Shown here piece after piece: positions 15,425-23,940 of a stretch of 46,270 nucleotides of DNA. The notes below the pieces were generated by a model, which saw nothing but the letters and a program-made list of their open reading frames with translations, had not been told where the DNA came from and did not search any database. Numbering within the stretch: the first letter of the stretch is position 1; every line of letters starts with the position of its first letter. This DNA is from Alphaproteobacteria bacterium (lineage in GTDB: Bacteria > Pseudomonadota > Alphaproteobacteria > DSM-16000 > Inquilinaceae), in contig JANQIX010000110.1 in the NCBI GenBank assembly GCA_028281925.1, forward strand, positions 1-46,270, given 5' to 3'. Position numbers and translations under genes: made by a program.

Positions 15425-15456
15425 ATATCTCAACATTTCAAGAGATATTGAGATAT
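15425..15456. promoter_or_regulatory. Palindromic operator between GST and ArsR genes
   Basis: ATATCTCAA (15425-15433) and TTGAGATAT (15448-15456) form a perfect 9-bp inverted repeat separated by 14 bases. The right arm overlaps the ArsR start codon at 15455. The position between divergent genes and the AT-rich palindrome fit the operator of a winged-helix ArsR repressor that controls itself and the GST gene. Confidence 0.65.
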
Positions 15457-15784
15457 GAAAGAGCAGCAGGCGCTCGCGATGCTCGGGGCACTGTCACAGG
15501 AAACCCGGCTCAGGGTCGTCAGGTATCTGGTTGAGTGCGGTGATCAGGGCGCCTCAGCGGGCGATGTCGGCGAGCGCGTCGGGGCATCCTCGTCACGCGC
15601 GTCCTTTCACCTGGCCGCCCTGGAAAAGGCAGGCGTGATCTTCTCAGAACGACAATCCCGGAAGATCATCTATCGAGCCAACATCGAGAATCTTGGCGGT
15701 GTGATCTCGTTCTTACTGAACGACTGCTGCGGTGATCATCCGGACATCCGGGCATGTTGCCTGCGTGGACGTGATTGCTGTTGA
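15455..15784 (+). CDS. ArsR-family transcriptional regulator with Cys-rich tail
   Basis: A 109-residue winged-helix regulator. ALSQETRLRVVRYLVECG, then VGASSSRASFHLAALEKAG (recognition helix) and VIFSERQSRKIIYRAN (wing) are typical of ArsR repressors. The C-terminal ~20 residues contain Cys pairs (NDCC, RACC, RDCC) and a single His, resembling the C-terminal As(III)/Sb(III)-binding cysteines of some proteobacterial ArsR proteins. Metalloid or thiol-reactive stress sensing is therefore likely. No arsC, acr3 or ars gene is in the window; the neighbour is a Cys-type GST on the opposite strand, which suggests control of a detoxifying thiol transferase. The ATG lies in the right arm of the palindromic operator, consistent with autoregulation. 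Confidence 0.9.
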   Translation: MKEQQALAMLGALSQETRLRVVRYLVECGDQGASAGDVGERVGASSSRASFHLAALEKAGVIFSERQSRKIIYRANIENLGGVISFLLNDCCGDHPDIRACCLRGRDCC

Positions 15785-15862
15785 AGCCTCCAGTCCTGAT
15801 ACCACAGGCATCGTCAACGTCCGCCCGCACGCTTGCGTCAAGCGGCACCTGCCGCTCCCGGC

Positions 15863-16546
15863 TCATTCGTCCATATTCCGCGCCACGAACTCGGCAATCA
15901 GCCTCTGCGTCGTCGTCAGCGGCAGGAAGAATTTCGCCGCCACGATCCCTCCGCTCACACGCACCACCATGCCGTCGGCGCGCACCGGCGGGGCCGGTGG
16001 GTCGCCGTGGAAGCGCAGCTCGAAGTAGAAGCGCTGGTTGGGGATCAGCATGTCGCGGTCGGGACCGAAGGTGAAGCCGCCCAGGCTGACGTCCAGGATT
16101 TCGTAGATCTGGCTGTCGATGCGCACGGTACATCCCTTGCTGGGGATGCGCTCGTGCTGGCGGCGGTCGCGCGGGTCCTTCTCCACACGGCGCGGCGCAC
16201 GTGGCAGCGCGGGCGACTGCATGGCAGGCATCGAAGGCGGTTCCAGCGGCGCGGGCGCCGGAGCCTCTCCCTCTGCAACTGGTGCCTCACGCTCGGTAAA
16301 CAGTGCTTGCCAGAGCGACCGCAGGCCCCGGGCGAGCCGGACGATCCAGCCGAGCGGCAGCAGGGGAGGCAGGTCCTCCTCCATGGCGCGCTGCGCGTCG
16401 GGGCTGAGTGCCACCACATCCTCCGGCGGAGGCGAGCGCGGCCGCGCCGGACGGGTTGGCGGCCCCTCCCCGCCCCGTCCGCCGCTGCCGCCGGCGAGGG
16501 TTGTGTATTCTGGTCGTATAGGATCTACCGGGTCGGACAATTGCAT
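15863..16546 (-). CDS. PilZ domain protein with long proline-rich N-terminal region
   Basis: A 227-residue protein. The first ~130 residues are Pro, Glu and Ala-rich and probably disordered, with a hydrophobic-amphipathic stretch LPLGWIVRLARGLRSLWQAL near residue 65 that might bind membrane. The C-terminal PilZ domain holds the Arg motif in DRRQHERIPSKG and the DVSLGGF motif (D-x-S-x-x-G), both needed for c-di-GMP binding, and strands up to KFFLPLT. The gene is transcribed away from ileS and stands alone downstream of ArsR. It is the second PilZ protein in the window. Its effector target is unknown. Confidence 0.8.
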   Translation of the reverse strand: MQLSDPVDPIRPEYTTLAGGSGGRGGEGPPTRPARPRSPPPEDVVALSPDAQRAMEEDLPPLLPLGWIVRLARGLRSLWQALFTEREAPVAEGEAPAPAPLEPPSMPAMQSPALPRAPRRVEKDPRDRRQHERIPSKGCTVRIDSQIYEILDVSLGGFTFGPDRDMLIPNQRFYFELRFHGDPPAPPVRADGMVVRVSGGIVAAKFFLPLTTTQRLIAEFVARNMDE

Positions 16547-16971
16547 CTTGCCTGTCGTGCCCGCTCGCGTTGCCGCGGCGTCTTCTTGAGATTACCACCA
16601 ATTATATACGGTTCCGCCATTTGATCAGCTTCGCTGCCACATGGGTGGAAGCGACCGCCATGCGTCGGGCGACCGCCAGGCGCACCGGCCATCGGCTTGA
16701 CCGCCGACCGAGATCGGGTAGGATCGCGCCTGCCATGCTTCACATGCCGACGATCACGTCGTCCCGCCGCAGCGGGCGAATTATCGTCCCGGCCCTCATA
16801 GGTGGGGGCCGGGCCTGAAAGACGGGCGACCTCACGCGTCCGTCGCCTGCTGCGCTCGACCGTGCCGAACCCGTGAAGACGGCCGGTCACCCCGTTCACG
16901 ATCCGGATCATCCGACCGCGCCTAATGCCAACCGCGCCTGCCCGATCCGGCCATAGAGGTCTCAAGCTGAG
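16547..16971. other. Long ileS leader region with a GC-rich hairpin
   Basis: This 425-base gap lies between the divergent PilZ gene and ileS. A promoter-like pair lies at 16697-16724. A stable hairpin, CCCGGCCC (16788-16795) pairing with GGGCCGGG (16806-16813) around a 10-base loop, lies in the resulting leader. No T-run follows the stem, and I see no T-box specifier arrangement or tRNA. The leader would be about 240 bases, long for this genome. Confidence 0.4.
16697..16724 (+). promoter_or_regulatory. Candidate sigma-70 promoter for ileS
   Basis: TTGACC (16697-16702) and TAGGAT (16719-16724) are separated by 16 bases, a reasonable -35/-10 pair on the plus strand. It lies about 250 bases before the ileS start. 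No experimental support is visible, and the match is partial. Confidence 0.3.
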
Positions 16972-19878
16972 ATGACCGCCGATACCCCCGATCGCGCCGC
17001 TCCGGCCGATACCGTCGATTACAAGGCCACGGTGTTCCTGCCGCGCACACCGTTTCCCATGCGCGCCGGACTGCCGAAGAAAGAGCCGGAGATGCTGGCC
17101 CGCTGGAAGGAGATGGACCTGTACCGCCGCCTGCGCGAGCAGTCGGCCGGCCGCGAGACCTTCATCCTTCACGACGGCCCCCCGTATGCCAATGGCAACA
17201 TCCATATCGGCACGGGGATGAACAAGATCCTGAAGGATATCGTCGCCCGGTCGCAGCAGATGCTGGGCAAGGACAGCAACTATGTCCCAGGCTGGGACTG
17301 CCACGGCCTGCCCATCGAGTGGAAGATTGAGGAGCGCTATCGCGCCGAAGGCCGCGACAAGGACGCCGTGCCGATCCTGGAGCTGAGGCAGGAATGCCGC
17401 GCCTTCGCCGAGGAATGGGTGCGCGTGCAGTCCGAGGAGTTCCAGCGTTTGGGCGTGGTCGGCGACTGGGAGCGGCCGTACCTGACGATGACGAAGGCGG
17501 CTGAGGCCCAGATCGTCCGTGAGATCCACAAATTCCTTCTGAACGGCGCCCTCTATAAGGGGCTTATGCCGGTGCTGTGGTCGGTGGTGGAAAAGACCGC
17601 CCTGGCGGAAGCCGAGGTGGAGTACGACGACCATGTCTCCACCACCATCTGGGTACGCTTTCCGGTCGCGCGGAGCGAGGTGAAGAGCCTGGCAGAAGCG
17701 CCGTCCGCCGGCATCGTGATCTGGACGACCACACCCTGGACCATCCCCGGCAACCGCGCCGTGGCCTATGGCGACGAGGTCGAGTACGGCGTCTATGAGG
17801 TGGCGGCCGTGGACGAAGGCAGTGCCGCGCGCCTGGGCGACCGGCTGGTCGTGGCGACGGCTCTGGCAGAAGAAGTGGCCGGCCGCGCGCACATCACGGA
17901 CTGGCGGCTGGTCGAGCGCATCCCCGGTTCGGCTCTGGCCGGAACCGTCTGCCGTCACCCGCTGCACGAAGCCGGGGCACCGGAAGACTATGCTTTCGAC
18001 GTGCCGGCGCTGGCCGGGGACTTCGTGACGACCGAACAGGGCACTGGCGTGGTCCATATCGCCCCGGGCCATGGGGCGGAGGATTTCGAGCTGGGCCAGC
18101 GCCACGGCCTGCCCATGCCCGAAACCGTAGCCGAGGATGGCACGTTCACAGCCCAGGTGCCGTTGTTCGAGGGCCGGGCGACCTATACCAGCGAAGGCAA
18201 GCGGGGCGACGCCAGCGACGCCCTGGTCGATGCGCTGGCGGAAGCCGGTGCCCTGCTGGCCAAAGGTCGCCTCACCCACTCCTACCCCCATAGTTGGCGA
18301 TCAAAGGCGCCGCTGATCTTCCGCGCCACGGCACAGTGGTTCATCTCCATGGACAAGACCGGGCTGCGCGACACGGCACTGAAGGCGCTGAAGGACACGG
18401 CGTTCTATCCGCCCGCCGGATACACGCGTCTCTCGTCCATGATCGAAGCGCGGCCGGACTGGTGCATCAGCCGCCAGCGGGCCTGGGGTGTGCCCATCGC
18501 CATCTTCGTCAACCGCAAGACAGGCGAGCCTTTGAAGGACCCGGCGGTGCTGGAGCGCATCGGCGACACCTTCGAGCGTGAGGGCTCCGACGCCTGGTTC
18601 GCCCGCGACCCGCAGGACTTCCTGGGCAACGCCTATGCCGCGGAAGACTATGACCAGGTCTTCGACATCGTCGATGTCTGGTTCGAAAGCGGCGCCACGC
18701 ACAGCTATGTGCTGGAGACGCGCGACGACCTCTCCTGGCCCGCCTCGCTCTACCTGGAAGGCTCCGACCAGCACCGCGGATGGTTCCATTCCTCGCTGTT
18801 GGAAAGCTGCGGTACCCGGGGCCGTGCGCCGTTCGACGCGGTGCTGACCCATGGGTTCGTGCTGGACGAAGACGGGCGCAAGATGTCGAAGTCGCTCGGC
18901 AATACCGTCATGCCGCAGGAGGTGGCAGACGCCAACGGGGCCGACATCCTGCGCCTTTGGGTCGCCGGGTCGGACTACAGCCAGGATGTGCGCATCGGGC
19001 CCGATATCCTGAAACACCATGTCGACGCCTATCGCCGGCTGCGCAACACGCTGCGCTACCTGTTAGGGGCGCTGGACGGCTTCAGCGAGTCAGAGAAGAT
19101 CGACCCGGCAGAGATGCCGGAGCTGGAACGCTACATCCTGCACCGCGTGGCGGAGATGGATGCGGGCATGAGGCGGCAGACGACGGGCTTCGACTTCCAC
19201 CAGATGTCGAAGGACCTGCACAATTTCTGCGCCCTTGACCTCTCGGCGTTCTATTTCGACATCCGCAAGGATGCGCTCTATTGCGACCGACCCGACTCCG
19301 TGCGCCGCCGTGCTGCGCGCACGGTGATGGACACGCTGTTCGACTGCCTGACAGCCTGGATCGCGCCGATCCTCTGCTTCACCGCGGAAGAGGCTTGGCT
19401 GACCCGCAACGGCGACGATGCGGGAAGCGTGCACGAGCGCGTGTTCCCCGAGATCCCTGCAAGCTGGCTGGCCCCCGACCTGGCGGCGAAATGGCAGGCT
19501 GTGCGGGAGATCCGCCGCGTCGTCACCGGCGCGATGGAGCTGGAGCGGGCTGAGAAACGGATTGGATCGTCGCTGCAGGCCCACCCGACCGTCCATGTTA
19601 CCGAGGCCCAGGCCGGGCTGCTGGCCGGCATCGACTTCGAAGACATCGTCATTGCGTCGGCCGTAACGGTCGTCGCCGGCGAGGGGCCGGCCGATGCCTT
19701 CCGGCTGGACGGCGTGCCGGGCGTGGCCGTAACGCCCGGCTTGGCCGAAGGGCGGAAGTGCGAGCGGTGCTGGAAGATCCTGCCGGATATCGGCAGCGAT
19801 CCCCGCTTCCCTGACGTCTGCGGCCGCTGCGCAGACGCTGTCGGCGTGCATCCTGCGATCACGGGTGCGGCCGGCTGA
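16972..19878 (+). CDS. ileS: Isoleucyl-tRNA synthetase
   Basis: A 968-residue class-I aminoacyl-tRNA synthetase that charges tRNA-Ile. The ATP-site motif lies in PYANGNIHIGTGMNKILKD: the usual HIGH reads HIGT. The long insertion (about 190-410) is the CP1 editing domain with WTTTPWTIPGNRA and the EQGTGVVHIAPGHG block. KMSKS is intact in DGRKMSKSLGN. The C-terminus carries a zinc-finger-like CERCWKILPD ... CGRC, as in bacterial-type IleRS. Length and order are standard. The stop overlaps the lspA start by one base (TGATG), so the two genes are translationally coupled. ribF, its usual upstream partner, is displaced about 6.8 kb. Confidence 0.97.
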   Translation: MTADTPDRAAPADTVDYKATVFLPRTPFPMRAGLPKKEPEMLARWKEMDLYRRLREQSAGRETFILHDGPPYANGNIHIGTGMNKILKDIVARSQQMLGKDSNYVPGWDCHGLPIEWKIEERYRAEGRDKDAVPILELRQECRAFAEEWVRVQSEEFQRLGVVGDWERPYLTMTKAAEAQIVREIHKFLLNGALYKGLMPVLWSVVEKTALAEAEVEYDDHVSTTIWVRFPVARSEVKSLAEAPSAGIVIWTTTPWTIPGNRAVAYGDEVEYGVYEVAAVDEGSAARLGDRLVVATALAEEVAGRAHITDWRLVERIPGSALAGTVCRHPLHEAGAPEDYAFDVPALAGDFVTTEQGTGVVHIAPGHGAEDFELGQRHGLPMPETVAEDGTFTAQVPLFEGRATYTSEGKRGDASDALVDALAEAGALLAKGRLTHSYPHSWRSKAPLIFRATAQWFISMDKTGLRDTALKALKDTAFYPPAGYTRLSSMIEARPDWCISRQRAWGVPIAIFVNRKTGEPLKDPAVLERIGDTFEREGSDAWFARDPQDFLGNAYAAEDYDQVFDIVDVWFESGATHSYVLETRDDLSWPASLYLEGSDQHRGWFHSSLLESCGTRGRAPFDAVLTHGFVLDEDGRKMSKSLGNTVMPQEVADANGADILRLWVAGSDYSQDVRIGPDILKHHVDAYRRLRNTLRYLLGALDGFSESEKIDPAEMPELERYILHRVAEMDAGMRRQTTGFDFHQMSKDLHNFCALDLSAFYFDIRKDALYCDRPDSVRRRAARTVMDTLFDCLTAWIAPILCFTAEEAWLTRNGDDAGSVHERVFPEIPASWLAPDLAAKWQAVREIRRVVTGAMELERAEKRIGSSLQAHPTVHVTEAQAGLLAGIDFEDIVIASAVTVVAGEGPADAFRLDGVPGVAVTPGLAEGRKCERCWKILPDIGSDPRFPDVCGRCADAVGVHPAITGAAG

Positions 19879-20405
19879 TGCGGTCGGGCGGATGTGTGCG
19901 ATTGGGACTGGTGCTGGCAGCGCTGGTCCTGATCGCCGATCAGGTGAGCAAATGGGCAATCCTGACGCAGGTCTTCGGGCTGCCTGAGCCGATCACGACG
20001 CAGAGTTGGCATCCGCCCATCGAGATCACCGGGTTCTTCAATCTGGTGATGGTGTGGAACTATGGGGTCAGCTTCGGCATGTTCGCCGGCGGCGAACCCT
20101 TCATGCGCTGGGTGCTGATCGCCCTTGCCATGGCGATCACGGCCGGCCTTACGGTGTGGCTGATCCGCACCCCTCGCCGGCTGGTGGCGCTGACGGTTGG
20201 GCTGATCATCGGCGGCGCCGTCGGCAACGTCATCGACCGTCTTCAGTTCGGGGCAGTTGCCGACTTCTTCGATTTTCATCTATACGGGTGGCATTGGCCG
20301 GCCTTCAATATCGCCGACAGCGCCATCTCGATCGGTGTGGTCCTGTTGATCGTCGACAGTTTCCTGGGCCATTCGCACCAGCGGCGCAAAGATGCCGATC
20401 CGTGA
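19878..20405 (+). CDS. lspA: Lipoprotein signal peptidase (signal peptidase II)
   Basis: A 175-residue inner-membrane aspartyl protease that removes signal peptides from prolipoproteins after lipid modification of the Cys. Four membrane helices are visible (about 6-24, 70-90, 95-115, 145-165). The conserved NYGVSFGMF, GGAVGNVIDRLQFGAVADF and AFNIADSAI blocks carry the two catalytic Asp residues (N-x-x-D-R and N-I-A-D-S). The start overlaps the ileS stop. Its product should process the DUF3035 lipoprotein encoded immediately downstream, among others. Confidence 0.95.
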   Translation: MRSGGCVRLGLVLAALVLIADQVSKWAILTQVFGLPEPITTQSWHPPIEITGFFNLVMVWNYGVSFGMFAGGEPFMRWVLIALAMAITAGLTVWLIRTPRRLVALTVGLIIGGAVGNVIDRLQFGAVADFFDFHLYGWHWPAFNIADSAISIGVVLLIVDSFLGHSHQRRKDADP

Positions 20406-20475
20406 AACGGCGGCAGGCTGTGGCACCGGCCGACGAGGAGTTGACGAAACAGATTTCGATTGGGCGTCACAAGCC

Positions 20476-21072
20476 ATGAGCATCCACAAGAAGTCCCTTC
20501 CGATCGCCATGCTGTGCCTGGGCGGAACCGTCCTGGCGGCGTGCGGCGACGACACACGCCAAGCCTTCGGGCTCGACCGAAGGGTCCCGGACGAATTCGC
20601 CGTCGTCTCCCGGGCCCCGTTGTCCATGCCACCGAGCTACGCGCTGCAGCCGCCAAGGCCCGGAGCGCCGCGCCCACAGGAAGGCACGCCGCGCGACCAG
20701 GCGGCATCGGCCGTGTTTGGCGTTGAGGTGCAGCCGGCGACCTTCGAACCCGTGGACCCGTCCAGCGTGACGCCCGCGGAAGGCGCACTCTTGCGGCAGG
20801 CCGGCGCCGACGGCCTGGACCCCGACATTCGTCGGATCGTGGACCAGGAGACGACGGAACTCGTCGAAGAGGATGAGGGCTTCGTCCAGAGGCTGCTGTT
20901 CTGGCAGGATCCGCTGCCGGCCGGTCTGGTCGTCGATCCGGAGGCCGAATCCGCCCGCCTTGCCACGGCCGCCGCGACGGGCGAGCCCCTCAACGAGGGC
21001 GAGGTGCCAACGATCGAGCGGCGCGAGCGGGCACCGCTTGAGGGCGTCTTGGACGGACTGTTTGATTTCTAG
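20476..21072 (+). CDS. DUF3035 outer-membrane lipoprotein (BamF-like)
   Basis: A ~198-residue lipoprotein. MSIHKKSLPIAMLCLGG leads to the lipobox LAAC, so mature Cys is about residue 23. The diagnostic DUF3035 block VPDEFAVVSRAPLSMPPSYA and RPGAPRPQEG follow. In Caulobacter the DUF3035 protein was named BamF, a component of the outer-membrane protein assembly machine specific to alphaproteobacteria. The rest is low in predicted structure. The ATG at 20476 is preferred over the longer frame to 20392 because it places a proper lipoprotein signal at the N-terminus. The gene sits between lspA and the M16 pair, an order I recall from other alphaproteobacteria. Confidence 0.88.
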   Translation: MSIHKKSLPIAMLCLGGTVLAACGDDTRQAFGLDRRVPDEFAVVSRAPLSMPPSYALQPPRPGAPRPQEGTPRDQAASAVFGVEVQPATFEPVDPSSVTPAEGALLRQAGADGLDPDIRRIVDQETTELVEEDEGFVQRLLFWQDPLPAGLVVDPEAESARLATAAATGEPLNEGEVPTIERRERAPLEGVLDGLFDF

Positions 21073-21155
21073 CCGACCCTGCACTACCTCCTGAGGCTCC
21101 AGCGGGCAGATCTGTGCCCGGACGTCGTCCAATGGCAATCGGGAGGTGTTGGGCC

Positions 21156-22538
21156 GTGCCGCTCTGTACCCGCGCATCCGTCTTCAGCACAGCCGCCGCA
21201 GCGCTGATTGGTCTCCAGACTCTGGCGTCCCCGGCCCATTCGGGCGTTTTCGAACCGGAAATGTTCGAGTTGGACAACGGCATGCAGGTGGTCGTCGTCA
21301 CCAACCGCAGTGCCCCGGTCGTCACCCATATGGTTTGGTACCGTGTCGGCGCGGCCGACGAGACGCCCGGCGTTTCCGGCATTGCCCATTTCCTGGAACA
21401 TCTGATGTTCCGGGGCACCGATTCGCTGGACGATGGCGAGTTCAGCCGCATCGTCGGGCGCAATGGCGGGCAGGACAACGCCTTCACCTCTTGGGACATG
21501 ACGGCCTATTTCCAGAACGTCGCGGTCGACCGCCTGCCTCTGGTTATGGAGATGGAGGCCGATCGGATGGTGAACCTGGCCCTGGACGCAGACATCGTTG
21601 ACACGGAACGGTCGGTCATCATCGAGGAACGGCGCGAGCGGATCGACGACAATCCGAGTTCGCGGCTGTCGGAGCAGATGCTGGCCGCGCTCTATCAGAA
21701 CCATCCCTACGGCCGACCGATCATCGGTTGGGAACATGAGATGGCGGAGCTCTCGCTGGAGGATGCGGCCGAGTTCTACGAGACCTGGTATGCCCCCAAC
21801 AACGCAATCCTGATCGTCTCGGGTGACATCGACGCCGCCGAGCTAAGGCCGCTGGCAGAACGTATCTACGGGCCCATTCCGAGCCGCCCCGTGCCGGAAC
21901 GCGCCCGCCCCCAGGAACCCGAAGTCGCGATCGCCCGGCGCATCGTGCTGACTGACCCGAATGTGCAGCAGCCATCCTGGCGGCGCTTCTACCTCGCACC
22001 CAGCTATGCCCGCGGCGCCACGGAGCATGCGTATGCACTGCAGGTGCTGAACGAGATCTTCGGCGCCGGGACGACCAGCCGGCTCTACGAAGCGCTCGTC
22101 CTGGACCAAGGCATAGCGGTCGGCGCCGGCAGCGCCTACTCCCCTGTCTATTTCGACGAGACCGAAATCGGGATCTTCGTCGCGCCCAACGGCGATGTCG
22201 ATCCGGAGGTGATCGAGGCAGCCGTGGACGCGGAAATCGCCCTGCTGCTGAGCGAAGGCGTCGAGGAGTGGGAAGTGGAGTCGGCCAAAGAGCGGCTGGT
22301 GCTGGCGGCGATCTATGCCCGTGACAGCCTTGGCGGACCCGCTCGCACCCTGGGGCGCGCCTTGACCGCCGGGGTCGGCATCGATGTGGTTGAAGAGTGG
22401 CCCGAGCGGATTGGCGCCGTCACTGCGGACGACATCATGGCGGCCGCGCACGCCGTACTGCGCCCCGGACGATCGGTTACCGGCCTTCTGCTGCCGGGCG
22501 ACCCTGAAGCGGAAACCGGACAGGAGTCGGCGCAATGA
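21156..22538 (+). CDS. M16 zinc peptidase, catalytic subunit (periplasmic)
   Basis: A ~460-residue M16B (pitrilysin/insulinase) peptidase. The zinc motif H-x-x-E-H is intact as GIAHFLEHLMF (His78, Glu81, His82), with the distal Glu in SVIIEERRERIDDNP. The start is taken as GTG 21156 because GGGAGG lies 9 bases upstream and the resulting N-terminus is a good signal peptide ending near SPAHSG; ATG 21132 and GTG 21114 are less likely. The next gene is an M16 paralogue without the zinc motif and overlaps by four bases, so the two probably form the heterodimeric M16B enzyme described from Sphingomonas. Substrates are likely short periplasmic peptides. Confidence 0.93.
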   Translation: MPLCTRASVFSTAAAALIGLQTLASPAHSGVFEPEMFELDNGMQVVVVTNRSAPVVTHMVWYRVGAADETPGVSGIAHFLEHLMFRGTDSLDDGEFSRIVGRNGGQDNAFTSWDMTAYFQNVAVDRLPLVMEMEADRMVNLALDADIVDTERSVIIEERRERIDDNPSSRLSEQMLAALYQNHPYGRPIIGWEHEMAELSLEDAAEFYETWYAPNNAILIVSGDIDAAELRPLAERIYGPIPSRPVPERARPQEPEVAIARRIVLTDPNVQQPSWRRFYLAPSYARGATEHAYALQVLNEIFGAGTTSRLYEALVLDQGIAVGAGSAYSPVYFDETEIGIFVAPNGDVDPEVIEAAVDAEIALLLSEGVEEWEVESAKERLVLAAIYARDSLGGPARTLGRALTAGVGIDVVEEWPERIGAVTADDIMAAAHAVLRPGRSVTGLLLPGDPEAETGQESAQ

Positions 22539-23923
22539 CACGTTATGCCCGCTGGATCGCCGGCCTGGCTGGACTGGCGCTCGCCGCGGCACTGCCGGCC
22601 GGCAACGGCGCCAAAGCCGTTGAAGTGCAGCACGTGATCACGCCGCTTGGCCTTGAGGCCTGGCTGATCCAGAACGATCGAATTCCGGTGATCTCCATCG
22701 AGTTCGCGTTTCCCGGTGGATTGACGACCGATCCGGAGGGCAAGGAAGGGCTGACCAACTTGGTCAGCTACCTGCTCGACGAAGGCGCCGGCAATATCGA
22801 GTCCCGCGACTTCCAGAACCTGCTGAACGATCGCGCCATCGACCTCTATTTCACCCCGGGTGTCGATCACTTCTACGGCACGATGCGGACAACGGCACTG
22901 CACGCCGAAGAGGCTTTCGACCTGTTGCGGCTTGCGCTGACCGCACCGCGTTTCGATGCGGAGGCGGTGGAGCGGATGCGCGCGGCCGTGTTGGCTGATA
23001 TCCGCCGAACCGTAGCCGATCCGTCCTGGATGGCGCGGCGGGCGTTCTATGAGGTGGCGTATCCCGGGCACCCGTTCGGCCGCCCGTCCCGGGGAACGGC
23101 GGCGACGCTGGGCGGACTGACCACTGACGATCTGCACGATTTCGTGGCACGGCGGTTCACCCGCGATGGTCTGGTGATCGGCGTTGCCGGCGACATCGAT
23201 GCCGACACCCTGGCCATCGCGCTGGACACGGTGTTCGGTGCGCTGCCGGAAACATCGGATTTCGAGCCGATCGCGCCGCCCGGTCCGCCGCCCGTCGGCG
23301 AGAGCATACTGGTCCAACGCGACGGGCCGCAAAGCAGCATGCTGGTCGTCCAGAACGGCGTTGACCGTGAAGATCCTGACTACTATGCGGCCCTTGTGAT
23401 GAACCAGATCCTCGGTGCCAGCGCACTGCGCTCCAGGCTGGGCCGTGAGCTGCGCGAGCGGCGGGGGCTGACCTATGGCATCACAAGCTGGCTAAGGGAG
23501 ACGGAACTGGTCGATCTGCTGATGGTTGCCGGCCAGCTGTCGAACGAGAATGTCCCCGAGGCCCTGACCCAGACGCGCGCCGTCTGGCTGGAGATGGCGC
23601 AAGGCGGCGTCACGGAAGACGAGGTCAGCGACAGCGTTGCCTACCTGACCGGGTCGTTCCCGCTGCTGTTCACGTCCTCGGAAGGCATTGCCGGCATGTT
23701 GGTCTGGGCACAGCTGGAAGGCATGGGTATCGATTTCATCGAGGATCGGACAGCCCGCCTGGAAGCGGTGACGGCGGACCAGGTGAGCCGGCTGGCGGCT
23801 GAGCTGCTAGATGGCGACGGCCTGACTGCAGTGGTGGTCGGCAATCCGCCGGACGCATTCCAGGCGGACACGGTGCTGAGTGCAGAAGAAATGGCTGAAC
23901 GGGAACTCGACGCCGGGCTCTGA
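22535..23923 (+). CDS. M16 peptidase-like, non-catalytic partner subunit
   Basis: A 462-residue M16 family protein with a signal peptide (MTRYARWIAGLAGLALAAAL). At the position of the zinc motif it reads NLVSYLLDEGAG, so the His and Glu residues are missing and zinc hydrolysis is not expected. The C-terminal RRGLTYGI block retains the Arg/Tyr substrate-binding pair typical of M16 partner subunits. The start ATG overlaps the stop of the catalytic gene (ATGA), showing tight coupling. In M16B heterodimers one subunit provides zinc and the other the Arg/Tyr pair; this pair fits that division exactly. Confidence 0.92.
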   Translation: MTRYARWIAGLAGLALAAALPAGNGAKAVEVQHVITPLGLEAWLIQNDRIPVISIEFAFPGGLTTDPEGKEGLTNLVSYLLDEGAGNIESRDFQNLLNDRAIDLYFTPGVDHFYGTMRTTALHAEEAFDLLRLALTAPRFDAEAVERMRAAVLADIRRTVADPSWMARRAFYEVAYPGHPFGRPSRGTAATLGGLTTDDLHDFVARRFTRDGLVIGVAGDIDADTLAIALDTVFGALPETSDFEPIAPPGPPPVGESILVQRDGPQSSMLVVQNGVDREDPDYYAALVMNQILGASALRSRLGRELRERRGLTYGITSWLRETELVDLLMVAGQLSNENVPEALTQTRAVWLEMAQGGVTEDEVSDSVAYLTGSFPLLFTSSEGIAGMLVWAQLEGMGIDFIEDRTARLEAVTADQVSRLAAELLDGDGLTAVVVGNPPDAFQADTVLSAEEMAERELDAGL

Positions 23924-23940
23924 ACCGAAGCTTCATGGCC

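Noticed and set aside
14815..15534. 239-residue plus-strand frame opposite the GST
   Set aside because: It overlaps the GST gene antisense and has no motif; the GST has a full family signature and a good ribosome binding site.
16547..16971. T-box riboswitch ahead of ileS
   Set aside because: No specifier loop, no UGGN anti-terminator core and no terminator T-run; T-boxes are also unusual in alphaproteobacteria.
17200..17230. HIGT instead of HIGH in IleRS as a broken active site
   Set aside because: I believe I have seen HIGTG-type variants in related alphaproteobacterial IleRS, and the rest of the enzyme, including KMSKS, is intact, so it is probably a lineage variant.
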